This document shows, piece by piece, positions 34,527 to 42,788 of a stretch of DNA of 64,000 nt. This stretch comes from Bacteroidota bacterium (GTDB lineage: Bacteria; Bacteroidota; Rhodothermia; Rhodothermales; Rubricoccaceae): the NCBI GenBank assembly GCA_039821555.1, contig JBCBNX010000017.1, positions 1 to 64,000 of the forward strand, written 5' to 3'. Each line of letters opens with the position of its first letter. Within the stretch, counting starts at the first letter, position 1. Made by a program: the position numbers and the translations under genes. The notes below the pieces were generated by a model. That model worked only from the letters and a program-made list of their open reading frames with translations, searched no databases and was not told where the DNA came from.

Positions 34527-34922
34527 TTAGCGCTTCGAGAACTGGAACTGCTTGCGGGCCTTCGGCTGGCCGGGCTTCTTGCGCTCGACCATGCGGGGGT
34601 CACGCGTGAGGTAGCCGCCTTGGCGGAGCGGGCTGCGCAGCTCTTCGTTGAACCGCACGAGTGCGCGCGCGATGCCGAGCTGCGACGCTTCGGCCTGGCC
34701 GGAGAGGCCGCCGCCCTTCACGTTGATCAGCACGTCGAACTGGCCCAGGGTGCCCGTCGCGTCGAGCGGGGCGAGGAGGGCCTTGCGGCGGATCTCGGTG
34801 GGGAGGTATTGCTCTAGCGGACGGTGGTTGACCGTCACGGTGCCGGTGCCTGGGCGCAGGTAGACGCGCGCCGTCGAGGTCTTGCGGCGGCCGATGGCCT
34901 GGTACTGGGTGGAAACTGCCAT
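34527..34922 (-). CDS. rpsI: 30S ribosomal protein S9
   Basis: The 131-residue protein has the S9 marks AIGRRKTSTARVYLRPGTG, VKGGGLSGQAEA and the C-terminal RKKPGQPKARKQFQFSKR that reaches the ribosomal P site. ATG 34922 is the conserved start. It is paired with rplM 85 bp upstream; that gap is filled by heptamer repeats. Confidence 0.97.
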   Translation of the reverse strand: MAVSTQYQAIGRRKTSTARVYLRPGTGTVTVNHRPLEQYLPTEIRRKALLAPLDATGTLGQFDVLINVKGGGLSGQAEASQLGIARALVRFNEELRSPLRQGGYLTRDPRMVERKKPGQPKARKQFQFSKR

Positions 34923-34933
34923 GAGAAGAGTGT

Positions 34934-35014
34934 CAAGGGACAAGTCTCAAGTGGCAAGGGAGCAAGCAGCCGGACATCGTCTCGTGGCACCTGCTACTTG
35001 GCACTTGCTACTGG
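34934..35014. repeat. Facing heptamer arrays between rplM and rpsI
   Basis: Plus-strand units CAAGNNN occur four times in register at 34934-34961 (for example CAAGGGA and CAAGTCT). They are faced by units ending in TTG or TGG at 34987-35014 (GCACCTG, CTACTTG, GCACTTG, CTACTGG). CAAGTGGCAAG can pair with CTTGGCACTTG with one mismatch. The right array overlaps the last codons of rplM and the left one ends 11 bp before the rpsI ATG. Confidence 0.6.
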
Positions 35015-35457
35015 TTGAGGTCGAACGATTCGGGCTGCTGGGCGTCGTGCGGGTGCTCGGGGCCAGCGTAGACCTTGAGCTTCTTGATCATCTGCCGACC
35101 GAGCTTGGTCTTGGGCAGCATGCCGCGCACGGCGTTCTCGACGATGAAGGTCGGCTTCTTCTGGCGGTACTCCTTCGGCGTCGTGTAGGTCGCGCCGCCG
35201 GGATAGCCCGAGTGGCGGAAGTACTGCTTGGCGGTTTCTTTCTTGCCCGTGAAGCGCACCTTGTCGGCGTTCACGATCACGACGAAGTCGCCGGTGTCGA
35301 CGTGGGGGGTGTAGGTCGGCTTGTGCTTCCCGCGCAGCAGCGTGGCCACCTGCGCGGCGAGGCGCCCGACCACCTGGTTCTCGCCGTCGATGACGAGCCA
35401 GCGGCGCTCCACCTCGGCGGGCTTGGCGCTGAAGGTCTTGAACGAATTGTGGTCCAT
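35008..35457 (-). CDS. rplM: 50S ribosomal protein L13
   Basis: The 149-residue protein has the L13 pattern: RRWLVIDGENQVVGRLAAQV, LLRGKHKPTYTPHVDTGDFV, KYFRHSGYPGG-like KQYFRHSGYPGG, and MLPKTKLGRQMIKKLKVYAG with PEHPHDAQQPE. ATG 35457 is the conserved start. It is the first gene of the minus-strand ribosomal block, so the promoter should lie between 35458 and 35718. Confidence 0.97.
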   Translation of the reverse strand: MDHNSFKTFSAKPAEVERRWLVIDGENQVVGRLAAQVATLLRGKHKPTYTPHVDTGDFVVIVNADKVRFTGKKETAKQYFRHSGYPGGATYTTPKEYRQKKPTFIVENAVRGMLPKTKLGRQMIKKLKVYAGPEHPHDAQQPESFDLNQ

Positions 35458-35459
35458 GG

Positions 35460-35495
35460 GTCTGAGTCTGGAGGTCCGGGTCTGGACGTTCGGAG
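35460..35495 (-). repeat. Degenerate 6-8 bp repeats upstream of rplM
   Basis: Starting 3 bp above the rplM ATG, the plus strand shows units GTCTGGAG, GTCCGG, GTCTGGAC and GTTCGGAG after a short GTCTGA. They match the GTNTGRAN theme seen upstream of frr and ychF, but with less regular spacing. Confidence 0.45.
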
Positions 35496-35718
35496 TCGGG
35501 GGACGGCGCGACGGATGCGCCTGGGGGCGCGTGGCGAGGGACAACCTGCACGGGATAGCCGACCTCTATGCGACACGCAGAGCCTTCAAATATAGACGCA
35601 CGGCCTGGGCAGGGTCCGTGAAGAGTAGGCGCATTGGCGATGGGAGACCGCGGCAGCGGTCGTTCGGGAAAAACCGTACGGCGCGGTATCTTGCCGCTCC
35701 CACCTCACTTGTGGCCGT

Positions 35719-36375
35719 ATGTCCTCCCAGGCCCACCGGCGCGCGCTCGACGCGTTGTGCGCCCAGCTCCCCTTTCTTCTCGACGCCTACGACGAGGCCA
35801 ACGCCGCCTTCGCCGCCATGCGCGCGGCGTCTGCCGGCACCGGTGCTGCGCAGACGCCCGCGGCCAAGACGGTCGATCTCTGGACCTATGCCTACGTGCT
35901 GCGCTACTACCACACGAAGTTCCTCCGCGAGGAATCGATGGGCATCACCGACATCGACGCGCTCGTCGAAAAGGCGTTCATGCGTGCCCGGCAGAACTAC
36001 GGCCGCGTGCAGGACCCGGCCCGCTTCGCCGCGTGGGTGAGCAAGATCTGCCGCAACACCTTCCTCAACTTCCTCCGCGGTAGCAGCCGTCGAACCACGG
36101 CCCTGGACGAGGACGCCCACCTGGAGCCGAGCCAACCGGAGGCCGCCGAGCACCTCGACCGCGCAGTAATCCGCCATACCCTGAATGGTGCCATCGGCCG
36201 GTTGCCGCCGTCGCTGCAAGAGGTTGCACGGCGCAGACTGCTTCAGCGCGAGGCCTACGATGCGATTGCCGAAGCAACCGGGAGGCCCCTGGCAAGCGTC
36301 CGGACCTACGTGAACAAAGCAATCTCACGGCTGCGCGAGGACGTCGCCGTGCGGGCCCTGTGGGACGAATGGTGA
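35719..36375 (+). CDS. ECF-type RNA polymerase sigma factor
   Basis: The 218-residue protein has a region-2-like segment (FMRARQNYGRVQDPARFAAW, then VSKICRNTFLNFLRG, where the ICRNTFLNFLR helix is typical) and a region-4 helix-turn-helix (GRLPPSLQEVARRRLL, then YDAIAEATGRPLASVRTYVN). An N-terminal extension of about 75 residues is longer than in most ECF factors. It is followed by a membrane protein at 36561 that is a candidate anti-sigma factor. The controlled genes are unknown. Confidence 0.82.
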   Translation: MSSQAHRRALDALCAQLPFLLDAYDEANAAFAAMRAASAGTGAAQTPAAKTVDLWTYAYVLRYYHTKFLREESMGITDIDALVEKAFMRARQNYGRVQDPARFAAWVSKICRNTFLNFLRGSSRRTTALDEDAHLEPSQPEAAEHLDRAVIRHTLNGAIGRLPPSLQEVARRRLLQREAYDAIAEATGRPLASVRTYVNKAISRLREDVAVRALWDEW

Positions 36376-36560
36376 TCGACTTTTTTTACCGTCGAGGTTA
36401 TGCGCCGCCTGCACAGGGGTCTACCAGGCTGAATCCGCTCAGTCTCGGACTCCACCGCGCTCTCCACCTCGTCCTCATGCGCCCCGACGCTCCGTTTTGG
36501 CGCAATGCATAGCAGTTGCCGTTGGCTGTCGCGCTCCCGCGGCGGTCACCTCCTGGACTG

Positions 36561-37541
36561 ATGACGCCTGAAGAAAAAATTACGCTCTACGCCAGTCTCT
36601 CGCCTACCGAGCAGGCCGAGGTGGAGGCGTATGTGGCTGCCAACCCTACCCTCCGCCTGCTCCTGGACGACGCGAAACGCCTGCACGCCCTTGCGGAGCG
36701 GCTCCGTGCCCGCGCCACCCTCACCGACGAAGACCTCGCCGAGACGCTTGTAGCGCGTCACTTCGGAGCGCAGACCGAGGAGACCCAGGCGCAACAAACC
36801 CGCGTTGAAGCGGCCCTGAAGGCTGACCCCACGCTGCGCGCGACCTACGAGCGCATGCAAGCCCGCCTCAAGGCTCTGCACGAAGCAAGCGAGTCACCGC
36901 TCGCGCAGTTCGAGCGGCTGACGGGGCACCGCCTCGATGCCCCGGCGCTCACGGCTGTACCGCGTCCAGATCCACCGGCCCGCGCGATCGACCGCCCCGC
37001 AGCGCGCCAGGCACGTCCGCTCCGCCGTGTCGCTTTCCCGCGATGGGCCGTCGCAGCGGTGGTGCTCGTTGCAGTGGCGGGCATCGGGCTGTTCGCTGCC
37101 GAGCCCCTGCTACAGCCGGCCTATCAGCAGCGCGCCGACCTGGAGAGTGTGACGGCGGCCCTCCCAATTTTGCGTGCGCCGGTGCGCGGTGCCTCTCCCA
37201 GCGACACGACTGCCGCTACGCTCTCGTATGAAGTCGTCCGCGATGCGTATGCCGACGCCCTCGCCGAGGTAGACGCCGCCTACGCGCCCGGTGTGCTTGG
37301 TCTGTTCGACGGGTACGACAGCGCTGGCCTGGATCGCGCCGCCGTGCTCCTCCGGGACGTCACCGCCCAGGACCTCGTCGCCCCCGACCTCGCCCTCGAC
37401 GCCGAATTCGCTGTTGGTGCGATTCGCCTCTACCAGGACCGTCGCCCCGAAGCTTGCGTAGCCTTCGAGCGGGTCGTCCGAGAGCAGGGTCCTCGCAGCG
37501 CTGATGCCCAGGCGCTCCTGGACGAGTTCTGCGCAGGGTAG
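36561..37541 (+). CDS. Single-pass membrane protein, putative anti-sigma factor
   Basis: The 326-residue protein has a cytoplasmic helical N-terminal region (about 1-160) with two related segments (LSPTEQAEVEAYVAANPTLR and a later ALKADPTLRATYERMQARLK) like those of anti-sigma factors. A membrane helix follows (WAVAAVVLVAVAGIGLFA, about 165-185), then an extracytoplasmic Ala/Asp-rich domain with TPR-like character. ATG 36561 is preferred to a TTG at 36516. Position after an ECF sigma gene supports the role, but no zinc HxxxCxxC motif is present. Confidence 0.6.
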   Translation: MTPEEKITLYASLSPTEQAEVEAYVAANPTLRLLLDDAKRLHALAERLRARATLTDEDLAETLVARHFGAQTEETQAQQTRVEAALKADPTLRATYERMQARLKALHEASESPLAQFERLTGHRLDAPALTAVPRPDPPARAIDRPAARQARPLRRVAFPRWAVAAVVLVAVAGIGLFAAEPLLQPAYQQRADLESVTAALPILRAPVRGASPSDTTAATLSYEVVRDAYADALAEVDAAYAPGVLGLFDGYDSAGLDRAAVLLRDVTAQDLVAPDLALDAEFAVGAIRLYQDRRPEACVAFERVVREQGPRSADAQALLDEFCAG

Positions 37542-37547
37542 GACGCC

Positions 37548-39419
37548 CTACTCGCCGTCGAACGCCGCATTGAGTGCGGCCGCGCCGCCGACGACCGGCA
37601 GGTCAAGCGCCGTCGCGTCGAGGTCGACCATCAGCTTCGTGCCGGGGTCGGGCCAGAGCGTGTAGTCGCGGTCGCTGGCGAAGACGAGCAGGCCGAGGCG
37701 CTGGCCTTCGGCGATGATCTGGTCGTCGGGCTGGAGCTCGTAGGTCACCTCCACAAAGTCGCCCGGCGTGAGCGGTTCACTCTCGGTGAGCACGCCCTCC
37801 GCAGACGCGATGAAGTTCTGCGGATCGGCCCAACCGCGCGTGACGATGCCGCCGCGGGCACGCCGCCCATCGGTCCACGGGAGCGATACGAGCCACACGG
37901 AGAGGTTGACGGCGGGCTCGTCGGACGCCACGCGGAGCTGGATGCGCGGGACGCCCGAGAGGTGCAACGGCGCGGCCAACTCCGGTGTGACGAAGAGCAG
38001 CCGGTGCTCGGTCCACTCGGCTGCCGAGAGCGCCCGCCCGCCGAACGAGACGTTGTCGGTCACCGTCGCGACGCCCTGATCGGGCGCATCCGTGAGGGAC
38101 AGCGTACCGACGCCGTGCAGCGTCGCTCCCGAATCATCAGCAGAGCCGTCGGCCATCGTCTCAGCAGCGACAGGGTAGAGCGTGACGGGCGCTGCGTCCG
38201 GGTTCGGGTAGTCGGCGTAGGGCGTCGGCTCCTGGCGGTCGTCGTCCTCGCGCACGATCCAGGCTTTGGGGTCGTCCTCCACGCCGTTCTCGACGCCGTA
38301 GAGGTAGCGGGTGAACCAGCGGTTCATGCGCTCCAGCGGCGGCGGGCCGCCGTGGCCGCCCTGGTGGTAGTAGATCTGCACCGGCACACCGCGCGCCTTG
38401 AGCGCCTCGGTGATGCGGTAGCTGTGCTCGGGCATCACGTTCCAGTCGTTGAAGGCGTGTGCCATGAGCGTGGCCGCCTGCACGTCGTCGATGACGTTGA
38501 GGTAGTCGCGGCCCGCCCAGAAGTCGTTGTAGTCGCCGGTGAGGCGGTCCATGCCCTCGGCCATCTCGGAGTCGCGGACGGTCGCGTCGCAGTAGGCGCG
38601 GCGGTCGGAGTCGCGCGAGTGGATGAAGTCGTAGAGCACGTCGATGTCCTCGCCGAGGTAACCGCCGGGATGCCGGACGAGGCCGTAGGAGCGGTAGTAG
38701 TGGTAGTACGACGTGTTGGGCGCGACAGGGATGATGGCCTCCAGCCCTTCGACGCCGGTGGTGGCTGCCGCGAGCGGGAGCGTGCCGTTGTACGACGTGC
38801 CTGTCATGCCCACCTTGCCCGTACTCCACTCGGCGGTGACGGCCTCGCCGCCCTCGGGCTGCGTGAAGCCCCGCGCGCGCCCGTTGAGCCAGTCCACGAC
38901 GGCCTTCGGTGCGAGCGACTCGTTTGGACCGCCGACCGTCGGGCAGCCCTGCGAGAGCCCCGTGCCTGGCGACGACGAGTGGACGACGGCAAAGCCACGT
39001 GGCACCCACGTCTGGATGTGGCTCCCGGCGATGCCAGGCCGTGCTCGCAGCGGCACGTCTGGTCCGACGTTGCGCGGCGGTGGCACCTCGCCAATCTCGT
39101 GCTCGACGTTCCAGAACAGGCCCGGCTCGTTGCCTGCTGTGCCTGCGAAATACGGGCTCGTCTCGTAGACGACGGGCACCTTCAGTCCTTCCGTCTCGGT
39201 CTGCGCAGGCCGCACGACGGCCACGTGCACGCGGTCCATCGTACCGTCGCCATCGGAGTCGGACTCGGTCTCGACCCAGAGCTCCTCGCGGATCCAGGCG
39301 TCGGCGTCTTCGAAGTCGGGGACGATCTGCGCCTGGCCGTCCTCGAAGCGAGGACCGGCTTGCCCCCAAACAGGAGCGGCAACAATGAACAAGGCGATGG
39401 CAAACGGCAACCAGCGCAT
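37548..39419 (-). CDS. Secreted S15-family Xaa-Pro dipeptidyl-peptidase / CocE-type hydrolase
   Basis: The 623-residue precursor has a signal peptide ending VWGQA. The alpha/beta-hydrolase core shows the nucleophile in VGMTGTSYNGTLPLAA (Ser about residue 218), Asp in AHAFNDWNVMPEHS and His in YYHQGGHGGPP, the expected triad. The C-terminal beta-sandwich (about 430-623) matches X-Pro dipeptidyl-peptidase domain C. It either cleaves Xaa-Pro dipeptides or hydrolyses esters. It follows a serine hydrolase lipoprotein gene by 84 bp, likely co-transcribed. Confidence 0.88.
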   Translation of the reverse strand: MRWLPFAIALFIVAAPVWGQAGPRFEDGQAQIVPDFEDADAWIREELWVETESDSDGDGTMDRVHVAVVRPAQTETEGLKVPVVYETSPYFAGTAGNEPGLFWNVEHEIGEVPPPRNVGPDVPLRARPGIAGSHIQTWVPRGFAVVHSSSPGTGLSQGCPTVGGPNESLAPKAVVDWLNGRARGFTQPEGGEAVTAEWSTGKVGMTGTSYNGTLPLAAATTGVEGLEAIIPVAPNTSYYHYYRSYGLVRHPGGYLGEDIDVLYDFIHSRDSDRRAYCDATVRDSEMAEGMDRLTGDYNDFWAGRDYLNVIDDVQAATLMAHAFNDWNVMPEHSYRITEALKARGVPVQIYYHQGGHGGPPPLERMNRWFTRYLYGVENGVEDDPKAWIVREDDDRQEPTPYADYPNPDAAPVTLYPVAAETMADGSADDSGATLHGVGTLSLTDAPDQGVATVTDNVSFGGRALSAAEWTEHRLLFVTPELAAPLHLSGVPRIQLRVASDEPAVNLSVWLVSLPWTDGRRARGGIVTRGWADPQNFIASAEGVLTESEPLTPGDFVEVTYELQPDDQIIAEGQRLGLLVFASDRDYTLWPDPGTKLMVDLDATALDLPVVGGAAALNAAFDGE

Positions 39420-39503
39420 GGGACCAGGGCTACGTGACGAGGACGACCCTCCAACGTACGACCCTGCGGTCGTCCCACGCGCTGTTTAGCCCACACGGGT
39501 ACC

Positions 39504-40661
39504 TCAGCCTCGCGTGCGGTCTCGCCGGGCGATGTAGCCGTGCAACTCCGGCGAGTCGGGGTCGAGCAGTCGAAGCACGTCCACCATCGCCGCCATTCCG
39601 GCGGGGTTGGGGGCGTTGAACAGTACGACGAGGGCGTCCTGGCTGTCTTCGTAGTAGTACGCTAGGGTCACCATCGACCAATCCGAGCCGCGGTGGCCGA
39701 TGGTCTTGGCGTCCTCCACCTCGTAGATATTCCACCCCAGGCCATACCCAACGCGTGTCGGGCATAGTGCTTCGGGGACCGGGTTGCAGTCGATCAACTC
39801 CTGGTCGGAATGCATGGTGTTGCGCTCGGTCAGGAGGTCGGACGTCAAGCCGTCGCCAGACATCGTCGCGATCAGGAAGCGGGCAAAGTCCTCCAAGGTG
39901 ATCACCATACCGCCCGCGGCAGAGAAGCTCCCGGTATCTCGGCACCGCCCTTCTGGGCGGCAATAGTGACCAGGGAACTGCCCGTCTGCGTCCAGCGGCT
40001 GCGCGATCCGCTCGAAGAGATCGGGCTGCACGCTCAGCGCCGCATCGCTGACGCCCGCGGGCTCGAAGACATAGCGCTGCGCCAGGTCCTCGAAGGGCTC
40101 GCCGAGCTTGGCCTCGGCGAACCGGGCGAGGTAGTTGAACCCTTCGCCTGAGTAGCCGTGGCGCGTTCCGGGCTCGCTGACGAACCCCAGCGTGCCGTCC
40201 TCTGAGAAGTACCGCCAGTTCATGAACCCGGTGGTGTGGGACAGCGCCATGCGGGGCGTGAGTTGCTCATGCCGCGGATCGTCCTCCAGGTCGGGGTCGA
40301 GCCAGTGCGTGGACATGGACTCGTCGAGCGACAGTTCGCCGTCGGCGGCGAGCCGGAGCACGGTCTCCGCAACCACCGTCTTGGTCAGCGAAGCGACGTT
40401 GAACAAAGTCTGGCTGGACGCTGGGATGCCCGGTGATTGCTGGCCGTAGTAGGTGCTCCAGACGACGTCGCCTTGTTTGATGACAGCGATGCCGGCCGTG
40501 TTGATCTCGTGCTGCTCCATCACGTCGGCAAGGGCGCGGTCCAACTCGAGGGCGCGCTCGGCCGAGACCCCTGCGATGTCTTCCGTCTGCGGGGCCACGT
40601 TGCACGCAGTGAGGAAAAGCACAGGAAGGAGCACGGCGCGGCGAGTCAGGGCGTTGATCAT
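39504..40661 (-). CDS. Beta-lactamase-like serine hydrolase, lipoprotein
   Basis: The 385-residue protein has lipobox LFLTAC (Cys about residue 20). Class C beta-lactamase/PBP4-like motifs follow: SLTK (SxxK nucleophile) in FNVASLTKTVVAE, YSG at GYSGEGFNYLARFAEAKLG in place of the YxN Tyr motif, and HRGSDWSM as the third KTG-like motif. Substrates of such proteins range from esters to D-Ala peptides; it is not necessarily a resistance enzyme. An AT-rich dyad lies 81 bp upstream of its start. Confidence 0.82.
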   Translation of the reverse strand: MINALTRRAVLLPVLFLTACNVAPQTEDIAGVSAERALELDRALADVMEQHEINTAGIAVIKQGDVVWSTYYGQQSPGIPASSQTLFNVASLTKTVVAETVLRLAADGELSLDESMSTHWLDPDLEDDPRHEQLTPRMALSHTTGFMNWRYFSEDGTLGFVSEPGTRHGYSGEGFNYLARFAEAKLGEPFEDLAQRYVFEPAGVSDAALSVQPDLFERIAQPLDADGQFPGHYCRPEGRCRDTGSFSAAGGMVITLEDFARFLIATMSGDGLTSDLLTERNTMHSDQELIDCNPVPEALCPTRVGYGLGWNIYEVEDAKTIGHRGSDWSMVTLAYYYEDSQDALVVLFNAPNPAGMAAMVDVLRLLDPDSPELHGYIARRDRTRG

Positions 40662-40741
40662 GGGGTGAGCGATCCGAAGGTGAGAGGCGGGTGCCCGAGA
40701 ACGCTGACGCCGTACGGAGCCTCATGACTTAAGTTACTCCT

Positions 40742-40761
40742 TATGCTAAAAAATTAGCATA
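40742..40761. promoter_or_regulatory. AT-rich perfect dyad upstream of the serine hydrolase gene
   Basis: TATGCTAA-AAAA-TTAGCATA is a perfect 8-bp inverted repeat in an otherwise GC-rich region. It lies between the start of the serine hydrolase gene (40661) and the stop of the lipoprotein gene at 40813. It could be an operator or a weak intrinsic terminator of the upstream gene (TTTTTT on the minus strand is in the loop and arm, not after the stem). Confidence 0.45.
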
Positions 40762-40812
40762 CGCGATACTGCGGACCTATCCGTGTTCGGGCGTTCCGTC
40801 CAGCTGTTCGCC

Positions 40813-41436
40813 TCACCCGTCCGTGCGGCATCGAAACACGGCAGCGGCGTCTAGTTCATCCGGGCGCTCCGTCAGCGCGTCGAACTGTCCGGTGATCGGC
40901 AGGACGCGGCGCTCAGTCGCGCCCGTGTTGGTCCGGTAGCGCGCGTAGACCTCCACGTCGAACGTGCCGATGAGGCGCTCGCCGCTTGCTACGATCTCGA
41001 CGGTGCCGACGTCGGAGCGGTAGGCCCCGTCGGGAAACGCGCGAGTCCGGTAGCACGCGGCGAAGGTCGTGTCCGTAGCGGCGGCGACCTTGGCGAGGTC
41101 GGCAATGGGGTAGATGCCAATCGGTGGCCCCGTCGCCTGACCGATAGCGAGGTCCACGAACGAGGTATCCACGACCACCGAGTCGGGCTGGACGATGTCC
41201 TCGAGGATCGAGCGGAGGCGCACGACGAGTACGGTCGGGGCCCCGGGCGTCTCGACCACGGAGAAGCGGGCGATGCCCTCCAGGCGCTCATAGCCGCCAC
41301 CGAGCAGGCTGCCCGCCTCGGCCTCGAACGTGCCTACGACGGTATCGAGCGGGCTGTCCTCGTCGGCCGCTGCGCCCAAGTCCGCACGGTCGCACGCGGC
41401 GACGGCGAGCACGAGCACGAGCAACCAACAGCGCAT
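40813..41436 (-). CDS. Lipoprotein of unknown function
   Basis: The 207-residue protein has lipobox LAVAAC (Cys about residue 15). The mature part is beta-rich, with VVGTFEAEAGSLLGGGYERL near the start and GERLIGTFDVEVYARYR near the end. This suggests one beta-barrel or sandwich whose edge strands repeat the (V/I)GTF motif. Two Cys (AACYRT and FRCRTDG) could pair. It starts 23 bp after ychF and is probably read through from it. Confidence 0.6.
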   Translation of the reverse strand: MRCWLLVLVLAVAACDRADLGAAADEDSPLDTVVGTFEAEAGSLLGGGYERLEGIARFSVVETPGAPTVLVVRLRSILEDIVQPDSVVVDTSFVDLAIGQATGPPIGIYPIADLAKVAAATDTTFAACYRTRAFPDGAYRSDVGTVEIVASGERLIGTFDVEVYARYRTNTGATERRVLPITGQFDALTERPDELDAAAVFRCRTDG

Positions 41437-41459
41437 CGGAGGGGGGGACGCGTTGAAGA

Positions 41460-42554
41460 CTACACGTTGAAGCGGAAGAGCAGCACGTCGCCGTCTTCCA
41501 CGACGTACTCTTTGCCCTCGGAGCGCATCGCGCCGGCGTCGCGGGCGGCGGCCTCGGAGCCGTGCTGGTCGTAGGCAGCGAATTTGATCGTCTCGGCGCG
41601 GATGAAGCCGCGCTCGAAGTCGGAGTGGATCACGCCCGCGGCCTGCGGGGCCTTCGTGCCGCGCGTGATCGTCCAGGCGCGCGACTCCTTCGGCCCGGCG
41701 GTGAAGTAGGTGATGAGCCCGAGGAGCGCGTAGGCGGCGCGCACGAGGCGTTCGAGGCCCGGCGTCTCCACGCCCGCCGTCGCCAGGAATTCGGCGCGGT
41801 CCTCGTCGTCGAGGTCGGCGAGCTGCGCCTCGAACTCGGCAGAGACGACCACCACGCCCGCGCCCTCCTTCTCCGCGAGCGCGCGGACCTGCTCGACGTA
41901 GGCGTTGCCGTCCAGCAGGTCTTCCTCGGCCACGTTGGCCGCGTAAAGAACCGGCTTACTCGTGAGCAAAAACATTGGGCGCAGGAAGTCGCGCTCCTGG
42001 TCCGTCGTCTCCAGCGTGCGCGCGGGTAGGCCCTCGGCGAGGTGCGCGTCGAGGCGTTCGAGGAAGGTCAGTTCCGCCTTCGCGTCCTTGTCGCCGACCT
42101 TGACCTGCTTGCGCACGCGGTCGATGCGCTTGGCGACGGTGTCGAGGTCTTTCAGGATCAGCTCCGTGTCGATGACCTCGATGTCGCGCGCGGGGTCGAC
42201 GGAGCCGCTGACGTGGACCACGTTGGTGTCGTCGAAGCAGCGGACGACGTGCACGATGGCGTCGACCTCGCGGATGTGGCTGAGGAACTGGTTGCCGAGG
42301 CCCTCGCCCTTGGACGCGCCCGCCACGAGCCCGGCGATGTCCACAAACTCGATCACGGCGGGGATCGTCTGCGCGGAGTCCGCGAGCTCGGTGAGCCGGT
42401 CGAGGCGCGTGTCCGGGACCGGCACCACGCCTACGTTCGGCTCGATGGTGCAGAAGGGGTAGTTCGCCGCCTCCGCGCCCGCCTCGCTGAGCGCGTTGAA
42501 GAGCGTGGACTTGCCGACGTTGGGGAGGCCTACGATGCCGACGCGCAGCGCCAT
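41460..42554 (-). CDS. ychF: YchF-family redox-regulated ATPase
   Basis: The 364-residue Obg-superfamily P-loop protein has G1 VGLPNVGKSTLFNAL, G3 DIAGLVAGASKGEGLGN and the TGS domain ending FRFNV. A G4 position that favours ATP over GTP is expected; here the region reads PVLYAANVAEE (N-V-A-E rather than NKxD), as in YchF. It binds ribosomes and affects oxidative stress responses. An octamer array lies 6 bp before its ATG. The upstream stretch 42555-42788 should hold its promoter. Confidence 0.95.
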   Translation of the reverse strand: MALRVGIVGLPNVGKSTLFNALSEAGAEAANYPFCTIEPNVGVVPVPDTRLDRLTELADSAQTIPAVIEFVDIAGLVAGASKGEGLGNQFLSHIREVDAIVHVVRCFDDTNVVHVSGSVDPARDIEVIDTELILKDLDTVAKRIDRVRKQVKVGDKDAKAELTFLERLDAHLAEGLPARTLETTDQERDFLRPMFLLTSKPVLYAANVAEEDLLDGNAYVEQVRALAEKEGAGVVVVSAEFEAQLADLDDEDRAEFLATAGVETPGLERLVRAAYALLGLITYFTAGPKESRAWTITRGTKAPQAAGVIHSDFERGFIRAETIKFAAYDQHGSEAAARDAGAMRSEGKEYVVEDGDVLLFRFNV

Positions 42555-42560
42555 GGTTCT

Positions 42561-42592
42561 GTGTGCAGGTGTGAGGGTGTGAACGTGTGGAG
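42561..42592 (-). repeat. Four tandem octamers directly upstream of ychF
   Basis: Four adjoining 8-bp plus-strand units match GTGTGNRN (for example GTGTGAGG and GTGTGAAC), so the mRNA reads CACAC-rich repeats ending 6 bp before the ATG. No Shine-Dalgarno is visible. The unit is the same as upstream of frr. Confidence 0.7.
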
Positions 42593-42788
42593 GTAGCTGA
42601 AGCCACAGCCGGGCAGCATACGTTGCCCCGGTGAAGTGGTCGCGCCAGCGCCTCTGATTCTCGGCGAAGAAGCCGGTGGTGAGGGGACGGGGGTACTGGG
42701 AGGACCGGATTCGACGGCGCGCTCTTGGCAGGGCTTGTGCGTACTCTATCGCGACTGGTTTTGCTCACCACACGCCCGCCCCAAACCG

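Noticed and set aside
40267..40725. Minus-strand frame starting ATG 40725 after AAGGAG, upstream of and overlapping the serine hydrolase gene
   Set aside because: Most of it is out of frame inside the hydrolase gene and has Arg/Pro/Ser-rich shadow composition. The AAGGAG spacing is long.
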